The translations under genes and the position numbers were made by a program. DNA of 64,000 bases from Bog-159 sp035308525 (GTDB taxonomy: Bacteria > Acidobacteriota > Terriglobia > Bryobacterales > Bryobacteraceae): positions 51,638-115,637 of the forward strand of contig DATGGM010000144.1 of assembly GCA_035308525.1 (NCBI GenBank). The letters are read 5' to 3'. Shown in pieces: positions 31,067 through 39,067 of this stretch. Under the pieces are notes generated by a model. It saw only the letters and a program-made list of their open reading frames with translations, did no database searches and was not told where the DNA came from. The stretch's first letter is position 1. Each line of letters starts with the position of its first letter.

Positions 31067-33331
31067 ATGCCGCCCAAGGTGCTCATAGAGGGTCCGTTCG
31101 AAAGCGACTATTCCCTCGCAATCGTAAATAGAAATTTGGCTTATGGCATGTTGGACGCCGGCTATGAGATAGGGCTTCATCAGCGTGATAACACCACGTC
31201 CTATCCGCCATCCGCGGCATTCTTGCAGTTGCACCCAAGGCTCGCCGCCGGTTTTCAAACTTTGGACCCAGGCGCCCGCCCCGACATCCATACACGTTAC
31301 ATTTATCCACCGCATTGCGACCGCATGATCGGCTCGGTACGAGCATTTCACTGCTACGGATGGGAGGAGTCGGCTTTTCCGCAGCAGTATGCCATGGGTT
31401 TCGATAGCGGTCTCGACTTGGTGACGGTGATGTCCCGCTACGTCATGCAGGTCTTGCGCGACAACGGCGTGACCGTCCCGATCGAAGTGGTTGGCCTGGG
31501 CGCAGACCACATTCTGGGTTCATCCCCGGTTCCGATCGACGGTTTGCAGACTGGAGCTTTCAACTTTCTTCACGTGTCGTCTTGCTTTCCGCGAAAGGGC
31601 GCCGACGTGTTGGTGCGAGCGTTCTGCGAGGAGTTCCGGCGGTCGGAGGATGTGCAACTGATCATCAAAACCTTTGCGAATCCCCACAACAAAATCGAAG
31701 AACTCGTCGCGGAGGCAGACAGAAGATATCGTGGCCACCCGCCGATTCAGGTCATTTGGGATTCGCTGGCGGCCGGTCAGATGCGATTTTTACTCGAGAA
31801 TGCGAACTGCCTTGTTTCGGCGAGCCGTGGCGAAGGCTTTGGGCTGCCGGTGGCGGAGGCCATGCTGGTAGGCTGTCCCGTGATCGCCACCATACATGGC
31901 GGTCAAGCCGACCTGTGCTCTGCCGAGTGGTGCTGGCCGGTCGAATTTCAGATCGCTCCGGCAAAAACCCATTTGACAGAAGGCCCATCCTTTTGGGCGG
32001 AGCCTTCGGTGGATTCGTTGCGCGAGCAGATGCGCAAGCTCGTTAACGCGCCGCGCGCGGAGGTGACCGCCCGCACCGCGCGGGCTCGCACGCATATCAT
32101 CACGAACTTCACGTGGAGTCAAGTGGCGCGGCGGCATCTGGCGGCGTGCGAGGCGGTAATGGCTGAAAAATCGCGCGAGGGCGCGCCCCGGCGATTCCAG
32201 GTTGCCGGCCATATTGGATTCATTTCGACCTGGAACACGAAATGCGGCATTGCCGAATATACGCGATATCTGGCGGAGAGCCTGGACCAGGGAAATACCT
32301 ATTCGATTCTTGCCGACCGGGCGACTATGACGGTCCGGCCGGACACGGACAACGTGTCTCGGTGTTGGAACCAAAGCCAGGAGCCGGGCCAATCGCCGAA
32401 TGAGGTCCCGGCGCTCGTCGAGCGGATCGTGCATCGCGGAGTCGATGTGGTTTCGCTGCAGTATAACTTTGGCTTTTTCCCGCCCGCACTTGTGGAAGAT
32501 CTCGTGGATCGGCTGCACGCGCGCGGCGTTGCGGTGATGATCACCCTGCACTCCACGAGCCACGCGAATTTTACCAAGCTGATCGGCGCACTGCTTCGTG
32601 CCGACGCGGTAATCGTGCACAGGCAAGATGACTGGACAAAACTTCTGGACTGTGGAGTGCAACGCGCCGTGATGCAAAATCAGGGAATCTATGTTCCGCC
32701 AAACCGGCCTGACAGGAGTAGAGCCTCCGTATCACAGCCGCTGGCGTTCACGGTTGCCTGCTTCGGTTTCTTTCTTCCGCCGAAAGGCATCGGGGAGCTG
32801 CTTCAGGCATTTGAGGCGGCCATACAGGTGAACCCGGTGCTTCGCTTGAAACTGCTGAATTCACTTTACCCGGGGACTGCGTCTGCCACGTACGCCGCTG
32901 CGTGTCTGCGTTTTGCGGAAGAGCGCCGGCTGGCGGAGCGCATGCAGGTCTATACGGATTTTCTGAACGACGATGAGATTCTGCGGGAACTCTCCAATGC
33001 GGATCTGATCGTTCTCCCCTACACTACATCCAGCGAATCATCGAGTGCGGCCATTCGATTGCCATTAGCCTCGGGAACGCCCATCTTGTGTTCCGACCTG
33101 CCGCTGTTTGATGAGTTTGCCGGGGTCGTGCATCGCTACGCCGCCAATGACGTCGCGGCGTTGGCAAACCGGCTTTGCGATTTGTCCACGAACGCCGGAG
33201 AACTCCGGCGGTTTGCGGACCGTCAGAAGGCGCTGGTCGAGGAGCTTTCCTGGAAGCGGGTTGCAGCGCGATTCCAGGCCTTGGCGGCGTCCTGCCAGCG
33301 GTTGAGGATGGGAGCTTCGGTGGCCATGTGA
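31067..33331 (+). CDS. Fused double GT4 glycosyltransferase
   Basis: Protein of 754 residues with two glycosyltransferase units in tandem. Unit 1 (residues ~1-365): LIEGPFESDYSLAIVNRNLA, FLHVSSCFPRKGADVLVRAF and E-x7-E in RGEGFGLPVAEAMLVGCPV. Unit 2 (~380-750): FISTWNTKCGIAEYTRYLAE, VACFGFFLPPKGIGELLQAF and a donor region TTSSESSSAAIRLPLASGTP. Fused GT4 pairs are known where two consecutive sugars are added, or where one half is regulatory. Both halves look intact. Its TGA stop is in the same frame as the following methyltransferase, and no other stop lies between them. Confidence 0.87.
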   Translation: MPPKVLIEGPFESDYSLAIVNRNLAYGMLDAGYEIGLHQRDNTTSYPPSAAFLQLHPRLAAGFQTLDPGARPDIHTRYIYPPHCDRMIGSVRAFHCYGWEESAFPQQYAMGFDSGLDLVTVMSRYVMQVLRDNGVTVPIEVVGLGADHILGSSPVPIDGLQTGAFNFLHVSSCFPRKGADVLVRAFCEEFRRSEDVQLIIKTFANPHNKIEELVAEADRRYRGHPPIQVIWDSLAAGQMRFLLENANCLVSASRGEGFGLPVAEAMLVGCPVIATIHGGQADLCSAEWCWPVEFQIAPAKTHLTEGPSFWAEPSVDSLREQMRKLVNAPRAEVTARTARARTHIITNFTWSQVARRHLAACEAVMAEKSREGAPRRFQVAGHIGFISTWNTKCGIAEYTRYLAESLDQGNTYSILADRATMTVRPDTDNVSRCWNQSQEPGQSPNEVPALVERIVHRGVDVVSLQYNFGFFPPALVEDLVDRLHARGVAVMITLHSTSHANFTKLIGALLRADAVIVHRQDDWTKLLDCGVQRAVMQNQGIYVPPNRPDRSRASVSQPLAFTVACFGFFLPPKGIGELLQAFEAAIQVNPVLRLKLLNSLYPGTASATYAAACLRFAEERRLAERMQVYTDFLNDDEILRELSNADLIVLPYTTSSESSSAAIRLPLASGTPILCSDLPLFDEFAGVVHRYAANDVAALANRLCDLSTNAGELRRFADRQKALVEELSWKRVAARFQALAASCQRLRMGASVAM

Positions 33332-33368
33332 CCTGCACCACTGCGCGGCGGCCATTACCCGCCAATCC

Positions 33369-33374
33369 AGGAGG
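33369..33374 (+). promoter_or_regulatory. Perfect AGGAGG Shine-Dalgarno marking a non-ATG start
   Basis: AGGAGG ends 5 bases before CTG at 33380 and 8 bases before ATT at 33383. The first conventional start, GTG at 33422, is 47 bases away and has no such element. It implies initiation at CTG or ATT. Confidence 0.6.
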
Positions 33375-33379
33375 AAAAT

Positions 33380-34855
33380 CTGATTCCGGATACTGAATTT
33401 CTAAGAGAAATCGCCGCTCAGGTGCGCGTCGGCAGCGTCTCCAGTGGACCGGTGAGCGAAACCACCGCTCTGCGCAATGAGGATGTCGAGCAGCGGCTGA
33501 CCGCGACCGAAGCTCTAATCGAAGGCGTCCTGGATGGTTCAACGCTGGTCGGAGAAATGCCTCCACAGCCGCCGACCCTCAGGGCAAGGATTGGCCGAAT
33601 ACCAGTCAGCATCGTCCGGCGGGCCGTTTTCTGGCTGAGCCATCAGATCCGCGATTTTCAGATGGCTGTCATGGCGAGCCAACGAGAGCATGCTCACTTG
33701 TTGCGCGCGCAAGGGGCGGCGTTGCGCGCCCATTCGGAACAAATGCTCAAACTCCAGCAAGCGCTTGAAGCTGTCCGGACCAAACAGGAGAACGCCATCC
33801 AAGACGTGCTGGACCAAGTTGAAGAATTGAAGAAAGACTTGGGTGCTCGAATTGAAGAACTGAAGAAAGACGTGCTGGTTCGATTTGAAGCTGTCCGGAC
33901 CAAACAAGAGAACGCCATCCAAGACGTGCAGGTCCAAGTTGAAGAACTGAAGAAAGCCGTGCTGGTTCGGGTTGGAGAACTGCAGACACAGATCCGCGAG
34001 CAGCAGGCGCAGGCAAGTCAATTGCAGAGCGGCTCGCGGCAAGTAGACAGCTATCTGCATCAAACGCGTATGCAGACTGCGTTGCTGGAACGGCGCTTAA
34101 CTACGCTATTCGAGGAAGCCCGCCGGAGTGCGGCGCAAATGTTGGCCGACGCGGAAAGCCATGGACAGGATACGGCCGCCGCCCCGCTCATAACCGACCC
34201 GCTGTATGTGGAATTTGAAAATCGTTTTCGCGGAGACCGGGCCGACATCAAGCAGCGTTTTGAATATTACATTCCGCGGCTGAAGAATTCCAGGCTCGGA
34301 CATCCGGAAATGGCGGTGCTGGATCTGGGCTGCGGACGCGGGGAGTGGTTGGAGTTGCTTCGCGACGAGGGACTGGAGGGTTCCGGCGTAGATATGAATC
34401 CGGTGATGATTGAGGAATGCCGCAGCCGGGGCTTATCGGTGGCGTTGAGAGACGCGATCGCCTACCTGCGTGCTCTTCCAGCCGGCAGCCAGGGGGTGGT
34501 GACGGGATTTCACATCGTGGAACACCTGCCGTTAAGCCACCTGCTCGCGCTTCTGGATGAGACCAACCGCGTTCTGAAAACGGGAGGCATGGCCATCTTT
34601 GAAACTCCAAATCCGTCTAATCTGCAGGTGAGCATGGAAAACTTCTACCTGGATCCCACGCACCGAAATCCTCTTCCGAAAGCGTTGCTCGCATTCCTGA
34701 TGGAGGCTCGGGGTCTCTGTGACATCGAGGTACTGCCGCTGCATGCCTATCCGGAGAGCTACCGTATCGTGGATGACGGGCAGCCGGCGACACGCTTGCT
34801 GAATCAATTGATGTTCAGCGAACAGGATTATGCCGTGATCGGGCGGAAGGCGTAA
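33380..34855 (+). CDS. WbdD-like SAM methyltransferase with long N-terminal coiled coil (apparent CTG or ATT start)
   Basis: Protein of about 491 residues. N-terminal domain (1-~80): DTEFLREIAAQV ... STLVGEMPPQPPTLRARIG, shared with the small protein encoded at 37425. Residues ~115-235 are heptad-rich coiled coil (EELKKDLGARIEELKKDVLV), including a repeat duplicated at DNA level (33767 and 33887). The C-terminal half is a class I methyltransferase: VLDLGCGRGEWLELLRDEG, SGVDMNPVMIEECRSRG, FHIVEHLPLSHL, ETPNPSNLQ and NFYLDPTHRNPLP. The last motifs resemble the methyltransferase of WbdD, an O-antigen chain terminator. A chain-capping or length-control role is plausible but inferred. I place the start at CTG 33380 because of the AGGAGG and the N-terminal match to the paralogue. 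Confidence 0.82.
   Translation: MIPDTEFLREIAAQVRVGSVSSGPVSETTALRNEDVEQRLTATEALIEGVLDGSTLVGEMPPQPPTLRARIGRIPVSIVRRAVFWLSHQIRDFQMAVMASQREHAHLLRAQGAALRAHSEQMLKLQQALEAVRTKQENAIQDVLDQVEELKKDLGARIEELKKDVLVRFEAVRTKQENAIQDVQVQVEELKKAVLVRVGELQTQIREQQAQASQLQSGSRQVDSYLHQTRMQTALLERRLTTLFEEARRSAAQMLADAESHGQDTAAAPLITDPLYVEFENRFRGDRADIKQRFEYYIPRLKNSRLGHPEMAVLDLGCGRGEWLELLRDEGLEGSGVDMNPVMIEECRSRGLSVALRDAIAYLRALPAGSQGVVTGFHIVEHLPLSHLLALLDETNRVLKTGGMAIFETPNPSNLQVSMENFYLDPTHRNPLPKALLAFLMEARGLCDIEVLPLHAYPESYRIVDDGQPATRLLNQLMFSEQDYAVIGRKA
33767..33985 (+). repeat. Tandem repeat inside the coiled coil (120-bp period)
   Basis: GAAGCTGTCCGGACCAAACA begins at 33767 and again at 33887, followed in both by GAGAACGCCATCCAAGACGT and GTTGAAGAA(C/T)TGAAGAAAG. 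The first unit has an extra internal GAACTGAAGAAAG step, so units are nested. Repeats stay in frame and keep the heptad pattern. Confidence 0.8.
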
Positions 34856-34921
34856 CCGTGATCTGCGGCAACGTAATAGGGTATGCTCCGGTTCGGTGAT
34901 GCCCTGCCACGGCGCTAGAAT

Positions 34922-36253
34922 GTGTACTCGCGTGTTCTTCCGATGCCTGATTTAGTCCTTCGACAAGAAGGGGTTAGCGGCTACGTGTTGCTCGTAGCGT
35001 GTGCGGATCCTGACGAGGGCAAGGCTGGCGGTATCTACAGCTTTGACGGCCGGCTGACCCGCAGGATCGACTCCGTTGATTCATCCGGCGTGGCGCTGGC
35101 TGGCGACCACCTTGTGCGGCTGCGCTGGTCGCATGCCGCTGACGATACGGGCCTGTTCGTGTATGACGCGGGCGGACTTAAGCACTATCACCGTCTCGAT
35201 GGGCTCGGCGACGCACACCAGGTCGCCTGGGATGGAGAGCATTTTGTGGTGGTCTCCACCGCCACCAACCGCTTGGTCTGGGTCTCGCCGGCTGGTGAGT
35301 GCAAAGAGTGGAAAGCGCCGGGCGAAGGTGACGCGTGGCATCTCAACGGGTTGTTTCTGTTCGATAATGACATTTTCGTATCTGCATTTGGACGTTTCTT
35401 CACAGACCGGGCCTGGGATAAATGCCGTAATAGCCACTGCGGCATCGTTTTTCGCCTGTCGACAGGGGCGGATGTGCTCAGCCGGCTCAACTGTCCCCAC
35501 CATGCACGATATATGGACGGGGCTTGGGTAGTGTGTAACTCCTCGGATCATGATCTTCTGCAGATTCGGGACGGCATGGTGCAGCGGCGCGTGTGTTTAG
35601 GGGGGTGGACGCGAGGCATTGCAGTCAGTGATGACTTCCTTTTTGTCGGCGTCAGCGCTCCGCGCCACGATCGGGATGCCGCCGTTCAGACAGGAAGCAT
35701 CGCGGTGCTGTCGCGGACCTCGTGGGAGATACAGTGTGTGCTGCCCATCGCGGCGCGCGAAATTTCAGACCTTGCTCTCGTCCCGCTCTCGCTGGCCGAA
35801 GGTGTGCGCCGCGCCGGCGCTCTCGATTCTTTTGGTTTGGAAACGCCCCGCATGCGGCCGATCCATCCCGGCGACGCAGACCAGTTCCACGTCGAGCCGG
35901 TCGAGGTTCCGGACGCTGTCGTGGCAGGCCGGGAGTTCGAATGTATGGTGCGCGTGGTCAACAGATCCAATTATCTGCTGCAAAGTGCTCCTGCGAACCC
36001 TGTGCATCTGTCCTACCACTGGCTGGACCAGGAATCGGTCCCCGTCGTTTTTGACGGCCTGCGGACCCGCCTGCAGCCGGTGCTCTATCCGGAGATGGCT
36101 AACACATACCGGTTAACGGTGCGGTCCCCTGAAGAGGATGGAGTCTATCGGCTTCGGCTGACACTCGTACAAGAGGGTGTGCGCTGGTTCGATACGCCGC
36201 CGACAAATGCCTATTTTGACGCACATGTAAGCGTAGTCCGCTCGATCCCCTAG
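34922..36253 (+). CDS. DUF4915-like (TIGR03032-type) propeller protein with C-terminal beta-sandwich
   Basis: Protein of 443 residues; GTG 34922 gives the longest form, ATG 34943 (MPDLVLRQEG) is equally possible, and neither has a clear Shine-Dalgarno. Residues ~20-300 contain repeating propeller-like strands (GIYSFDGRLTRRIDS, DAHQVAWDGEHFVVVST, WHLNGLFLFDNDIFVSAFG, CPHHARYMDGAWVVCNSSDH), typical of DUF4915 proteins found beside polysaccharide genes. Residues ~339-430 are a separate beta-domain (NPVHLSYHWLDQES, LRLTLVQEGVRWF) matching the C-terminus of the membrane protein ending at 27978. No signal peptide, so probably cytoplasmic. Function unknown. Confidence 0.72.
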   Translation: MYSRVLPMPDLVLRQEGVSGYVLLVACADPDEGKAGGIYSFDGRLTRRIDSVDSSGVALAGDHLVRLRWSHAADDTGLFVYDAGGLKHYHRLDGLGDAHQVAWDGEHFVVVSTATNRLVWVSPAGECKEWKAPGEGDAWHLNGLFLFDNDIFVSAFGRFFTDRAWDKCRNSHCGIVFRLSTGADVLSRLNCPHHARYMDGAWVVCNSSDHDLLQIRDGMVQRRVCLGGWTRGIAVSDDFLFVGVSAPRHDRDAAVQTGSIAVLSRTSWEIQCVLPIAAREISDLALVPLSLAEGVRRAGALDSFGLETPRMRPIHPGDADQFHVEPVEVPDAVVAGREFECMVRVVNRSNYLLQSAPANPVHLSYHWLDQESVPVVFDGLRTRLQPVLYPEMANTYRLTVRSPEEDGVYRLRLTLVQEGVRWFDTPPTNAYFDAHVSVVRSIP

Positions 36254-36308
36254 AACCTGAAGAGGACCATCGCGCCTCTCAGCGCCTTCTTTTAGAAACG
36301 CCCTCACG

Positions 36309-36314
36309 TATAAT
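36309..36314 (+). promoter_or_regulatory. Possible -10 box upstream of gmd
   Basis: TATAAT 82 bp before the gmd start, with only a poor -35 (TTCTTT, 16-bp spacer). It lies in a 142-bp gap in an otherwise tight operon, so an internal promoter is plausible. Confidence 0.35.
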
Positions 36315-36323
36315 AGTTCCTTC

Positions 36324-36343
36324 GGCGGTTGGCGGGAACCGCC
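36324..36343 (+). promoter_or_regulatory. Leader hairpin upstream of gmd
   Basis: GGCGGTT / AACCGCC 7-bp stem with a 6-base loop, directly after the candidate -10 box. If that promoter is used, the hairpin sits at the very 5' end of the gmd transcript and could stabilise it. No T-run, so not a typical terminator. Confidence 0.3.
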
Positions 36344-36395
36344 AGGAGCCGAAAATAAGATACGGCCTTTGGAGGCCAGGACTCGTTCCACCGAT

Positions 36396-37409
36396 ATGAG
36401 CAAATGTGCGCTGATTACAGGAATCACCGGGCAAGACGGATCTTATCTTGCGGAGCTTCTTCTTTCAAAAGGATACGAAGTTCACGGCGCCGTGCGGCGA
36501 GTCGCTCTCGAAGATCCGGAGCACCGGCTTGTCCGGCTGGGCGCGATCCGGGACCACATCAAATTGCACGCAGCCTCCCTCGAGAGCTTTGCCAGCGTCT
36601 ATCAACTGGTAGCCAAGGTGACGCCCGATGAATGTTATCACCTGGCCGCGCAGAGTTTCGTGAGCTACTCTTTCGACGACGAGTTTTCCACGCTCAATAC
36701 GAACATCAATGGCACACACTTCCTGCTCTCGGCGGTCAAGGACCTGGTCCCCCAATGCCGCTTCTATTTTGCGGGGTCGAGCGAGATGTTCGGCAAGGCG
36801 GAAGAGCTTCCTCAGAACGAGCACACGCGGTTCCACCCGCGGTCGAGCTACGGCATCAGCAAGGTCTGCGGCTTTGAGTTGACGCGCAATTATCGTGAAG
36901 CATATGGGCTGCACGCGAGCAGCGGCATCCTGTTCAACCATGAATCCCCGCGGCGTGGTTTCGAATTTGTCACACGTAAAATCACTTCTGGCGTGGCGCG
37001 TATTCTCGCCGGGCGGAGCACGGAGATCCCCCTTGGGAATCTCGAGGCGCAACGCGATTGGGGCCACGCCCGTGAGTATGTACAGGCGATGTGGCTCATG
37101 CTGCAACAACCCGATCCGGACGATTACGTGGTGGCTACCGGAGAGACGCATTCCGTGCGGGAGTTCGTGGAGCTGGCTTTTTCCCAGGTGGGGCGGGACT
37201 ACCGCGATTACGTGGTCAGCGACCCGAACCTCTTCCGGCCGGCGGAAGTCAATCTCTTGCTGGGCGACTGCACCAAGGCGCGCACCAAACTCGGTTGGAA
37301 AGCCGGTATCGGCTTTGAAGCCTTGGTGCGCGAGATGGTGGAAGCCGACTGTCGCGCCCTGGGCGTATCCAGCCACGTTGTCAAGAGTCAGGCTATCCAG
37401 CACGCGTAG
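36396..37409 (+). CDS. gmd: GDP-mannose 4,6-dehydratase
   Basis: Extended SDR enzyme of 337 residues converting GDP-D-mannose to GDP-4-keto-6-deoxy-D-mannose, the precursor of fucose, rhamnose, perosamine and related sugars. The ATG at 36396 starts MSKCALITGITGQDGSYLAE, with the NADP-binding Gly-rich loop. Also visible are FYFAGSSEMFGKAEE, the catalytic Tyr-Lys in SSYGISKVCGFEL, the Gmd hallmark FNHESPRRGFEFVTRKIT, LGNLEAQRDWGHAREY and DYVVATGETHSVREF. Length and core residues are normal, although the N-terminal RRSS-type segment reads RRVALED. No partner epimerase-reductase (fcl) or reductase (rmd) is visible in the window. Confidence 0.93.
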   Translation: MSKCALITGITGQDGSYLAELLLSKGYEVHGAVRRVALEDPEHRLVRLGAIRDHIKLHAASLESFASVYQLVAKVTPDECYHLAAQSFVSYSFDDEFSTLNTNINGTHFLLSAVKDLVPQCRFYFAGSSEMFGKAEELPQNEHTRFHPRSSYGISKVCGFELTRNYREAYGLHASSGILFNHESPRRGFEFVTRKITSGVARILAGRSTEIPLGNLEAQRDWGHAREYVQAMWLMLQQPDPDDYVVATGETHSVREFVELAFSQVGRDYRDYVVSDPNLFRPAEVNLLLGDCTKARTKLGWKAGIGFEALVREMVEADCRALGVSSHVVKSQAIQHA

Positions 37410-37424
37410 AGACCGCCGACAATT

Positions 37425-38006
37425 GTGAAGAATAGCTTTCTGCGACACATTCAAACAGAAATGGAGCGCTCATATCGCCCGCGCGACGCAGGAAAATCCG
37501 TCGAACCGGTGGTGGCCGGCGAAACCATGCTGGAACAGGCGGGCATTCAGGCCGCGCTGGCGGCTCTTCGGGGCAGTTACGCGCTGGTAGGGCAAATGCC
37601 GCCGGAGCCGCCCACCTGGCGCGGTCGTGTCGGCGCTAAGGTTGTGCGACTGGTAAAGCGATTGCTTTTTTGGTACACGCCGCAGATCGTGCGTTTTCAA
37701 TATTCCGCGTTGCGCGCTTTCGAGGAACAGGCCAAAGCCCTGGAAATCGCCAACCAACGTTTGCGGGAGTTGTATCGGCGGCAGGACGACGCCCGTGAGT
37801 CCGTCGATTCATATATCCGCCAACTGCAGGATCAGCTTGCCGACGAGCGCGCGCGCCACGATGCCCTCCAAACCGGGTTGCAGGGCCTCTGCGCTTCAAT
37901 GCCGGGCATGGCCTCGCAGATGGAAGCCTGCGGGCGGCGTGTGGAGCCCGTGGAGGACGATCGCCGCCCGCCGGAATCCGGCCCTCCTGACCAATCGGCT
38001 CGGTAG
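37425..38006 (+). CDS. Small protein sharing the N-terminal domain of the coiled-coil methyltransferase
   Basis: Protein of 193 residues from GTG 37425 (KNSFLRHIQTEMERSYR), starting 16 bp after gmd. Residues ~35-80 (LRGSYALVGQMPPEPPTWRG, then VKRLLFWYTPQIVRFQY) align with the N-terminus of the protein encoded at 33380 (STLVGEMPPQPPTLRA, AVFWLSHQIRDFQ). A helical, coiled-coil-prone stretch follows (ANQRLRELYRRQDDARESVD), then a Pro-rich tail. There is no catalytic domain. The FWY segment is amphipathic or hydrophobic and may touch the membrane. It may be an adaptor that pairs with the methyltransferase through the common domain (inference). No named family recognised. Confidence 0.65.
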   Translation: MKNSFLRHIQTEMERSYRPRDAGKSVEPVVAGETMLEQAGIQAALAALRGSYALVGQMPPEPPTWRGRVGAKVVRLVKRLLFWYTPQIVRFQYSALRAFEEQAKALEIANQRLRELYRRQDDARESVDSYIRQLQDQLADERARHDALQTGLQGLCASMPGMASQMEACGRRVEPVEDDRRPPESGPPDQSAR

Positions 38007-38020
38007 GGAAACGCGTTGCA

Positions 38021-39067
38021 ATGCGAATTCTGATTGCCACCGTAAAAGTCCCCTTTGTCAATGGTGGCGCCGAAATTCACGCCGTGGAGTTGCGCCAGGC
38101 GCTGATCGAGGCCGGCCATAGTGCCGAAATTGTGGCGATACCGTTCAAGTGGTATCCGCCAGAACGTATCCTCGATCAGATGCTGGCCTGCCGGCTTCTG
38201 GATCTGACGGAAACCGCCAGCGTGCCGGTGGACCGTTTGATCGCGCTGAAGTTCCCGGCCTATCTGATTCCCCATCCGCGCAAAGTGATCTGGCTGCTCC
38301 ACCAGCACCGCCAGGCGTACGATTTATGGCAACATCCCCTGAACGATCTTGATAAGTATGAGAACGGCGCGGATGTGCGCGCAGCCATTCAGCGTGCGGA
38401 TACGGAACTGATTCCCCTGGCCGCCCACGTCTTCGCCAATTCCCGGAATGTCGCCCTCCGCCTGCGGACTTCCTGCGGCGTGGAGGCGCATCCGCTCTAT
38501 CACCCTCCACAAGAGGCCGGCCTTTTCTATCATGCGCCCGCCGAGGATTTCCTGTATTTTCCGAGCCGGATCAATCCGCTCAAACGCCAGGACCTGGTGA
38601 TGGAGGCCCTGGCCCTGACTCGAACGCCGGCGAAGGTTCGCTTCTCCGCGCCCGCCACCGAACCAGCTTTGGAGCGAAAGTGTCTGGCGCTGGCGCGTGA
38701 AAATGCTCTGGCGGGACGAGTCGAATGGCTGGGCATGGTTTCGAACGAAGCCAAGCGGAATCTTTACGCGCGCTGCCTGGGCGTGCTGTATCCGCCGCTG
38801 GACGAAGACTACGGCTATATTACGCTGGAGGCGATGCTGGCCCGTAAGCCCGTCATCACTTGCGCCGATTCGGGTGGCCCACTTGAGTTTGTCGTACACC
38901 ATGGGACGGGGATCGTGGCGGAGCCCCGGCCCGAAGCGCTGGCGGCTGCTATCGACGAATTGTGGGAGAATCGCCAAACGGCTGCGCGATGGGGTGAAGC
39001 CGGCCGGCAGCGTTACGATGAGTTGGGCATCGCCTGGGACCACGTTGTGGAGCAATTGCTCGCATGA
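38021..39067 (+). CDS. GT4-family glycosyltransferase (copy 1 of a tandem pair)
   Basis: Protein of 348 residues from ATG 38021 (RILIATVKVPFVNGGAEIHA). GT-B features: N-terminal GGAE loop, LKFPAYLIPHPRKVIWLLHQ, a donor-domain start FLYFPSRINPLKRQDLVMEA, and YPPLDEDYGYITLEAMLARK with the E-x7-E-like acid pair and CADSGGPLEFV. Closely related along its full length to the next gene, with which it shares an ATGA overlap, so the two form a recent tandem duplication translated in a coupled way. Probably they add successive, chemically similar sugars. Donor unknown; GDP-sugars are plausible because gmd lies close upstream. Confidence 0.87.
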   Translation: MRILIATVKVPFVNGGAEIHAVELRQALIEAGHSAEIVAIPFKWYPPERILDQMLACRLLDLTETASVPVDRLIALKFPAYLIPHPRKVIWLLHQHRQAYDLWQHPLNDLDKYENGADVRAAIQRADTELIPLAAHVFANSRNVALRLRTSCGVEAHPLYHPPQEAGLFYHAPAEDFLYFPSRINPLKRQDLVMEALALTRTPAKVRFSAPATEPALERKCLALARENALAGRVEWLGMVSNEAKRNLYARCLGVLYPPLDEDYGYITLEAMLARKPVITCADSGGPLEFVVHHGTGIVAEPRPEALAAAIDELWENRQTAARWGEAGRQRYDELGIAWDHVVEQLLA

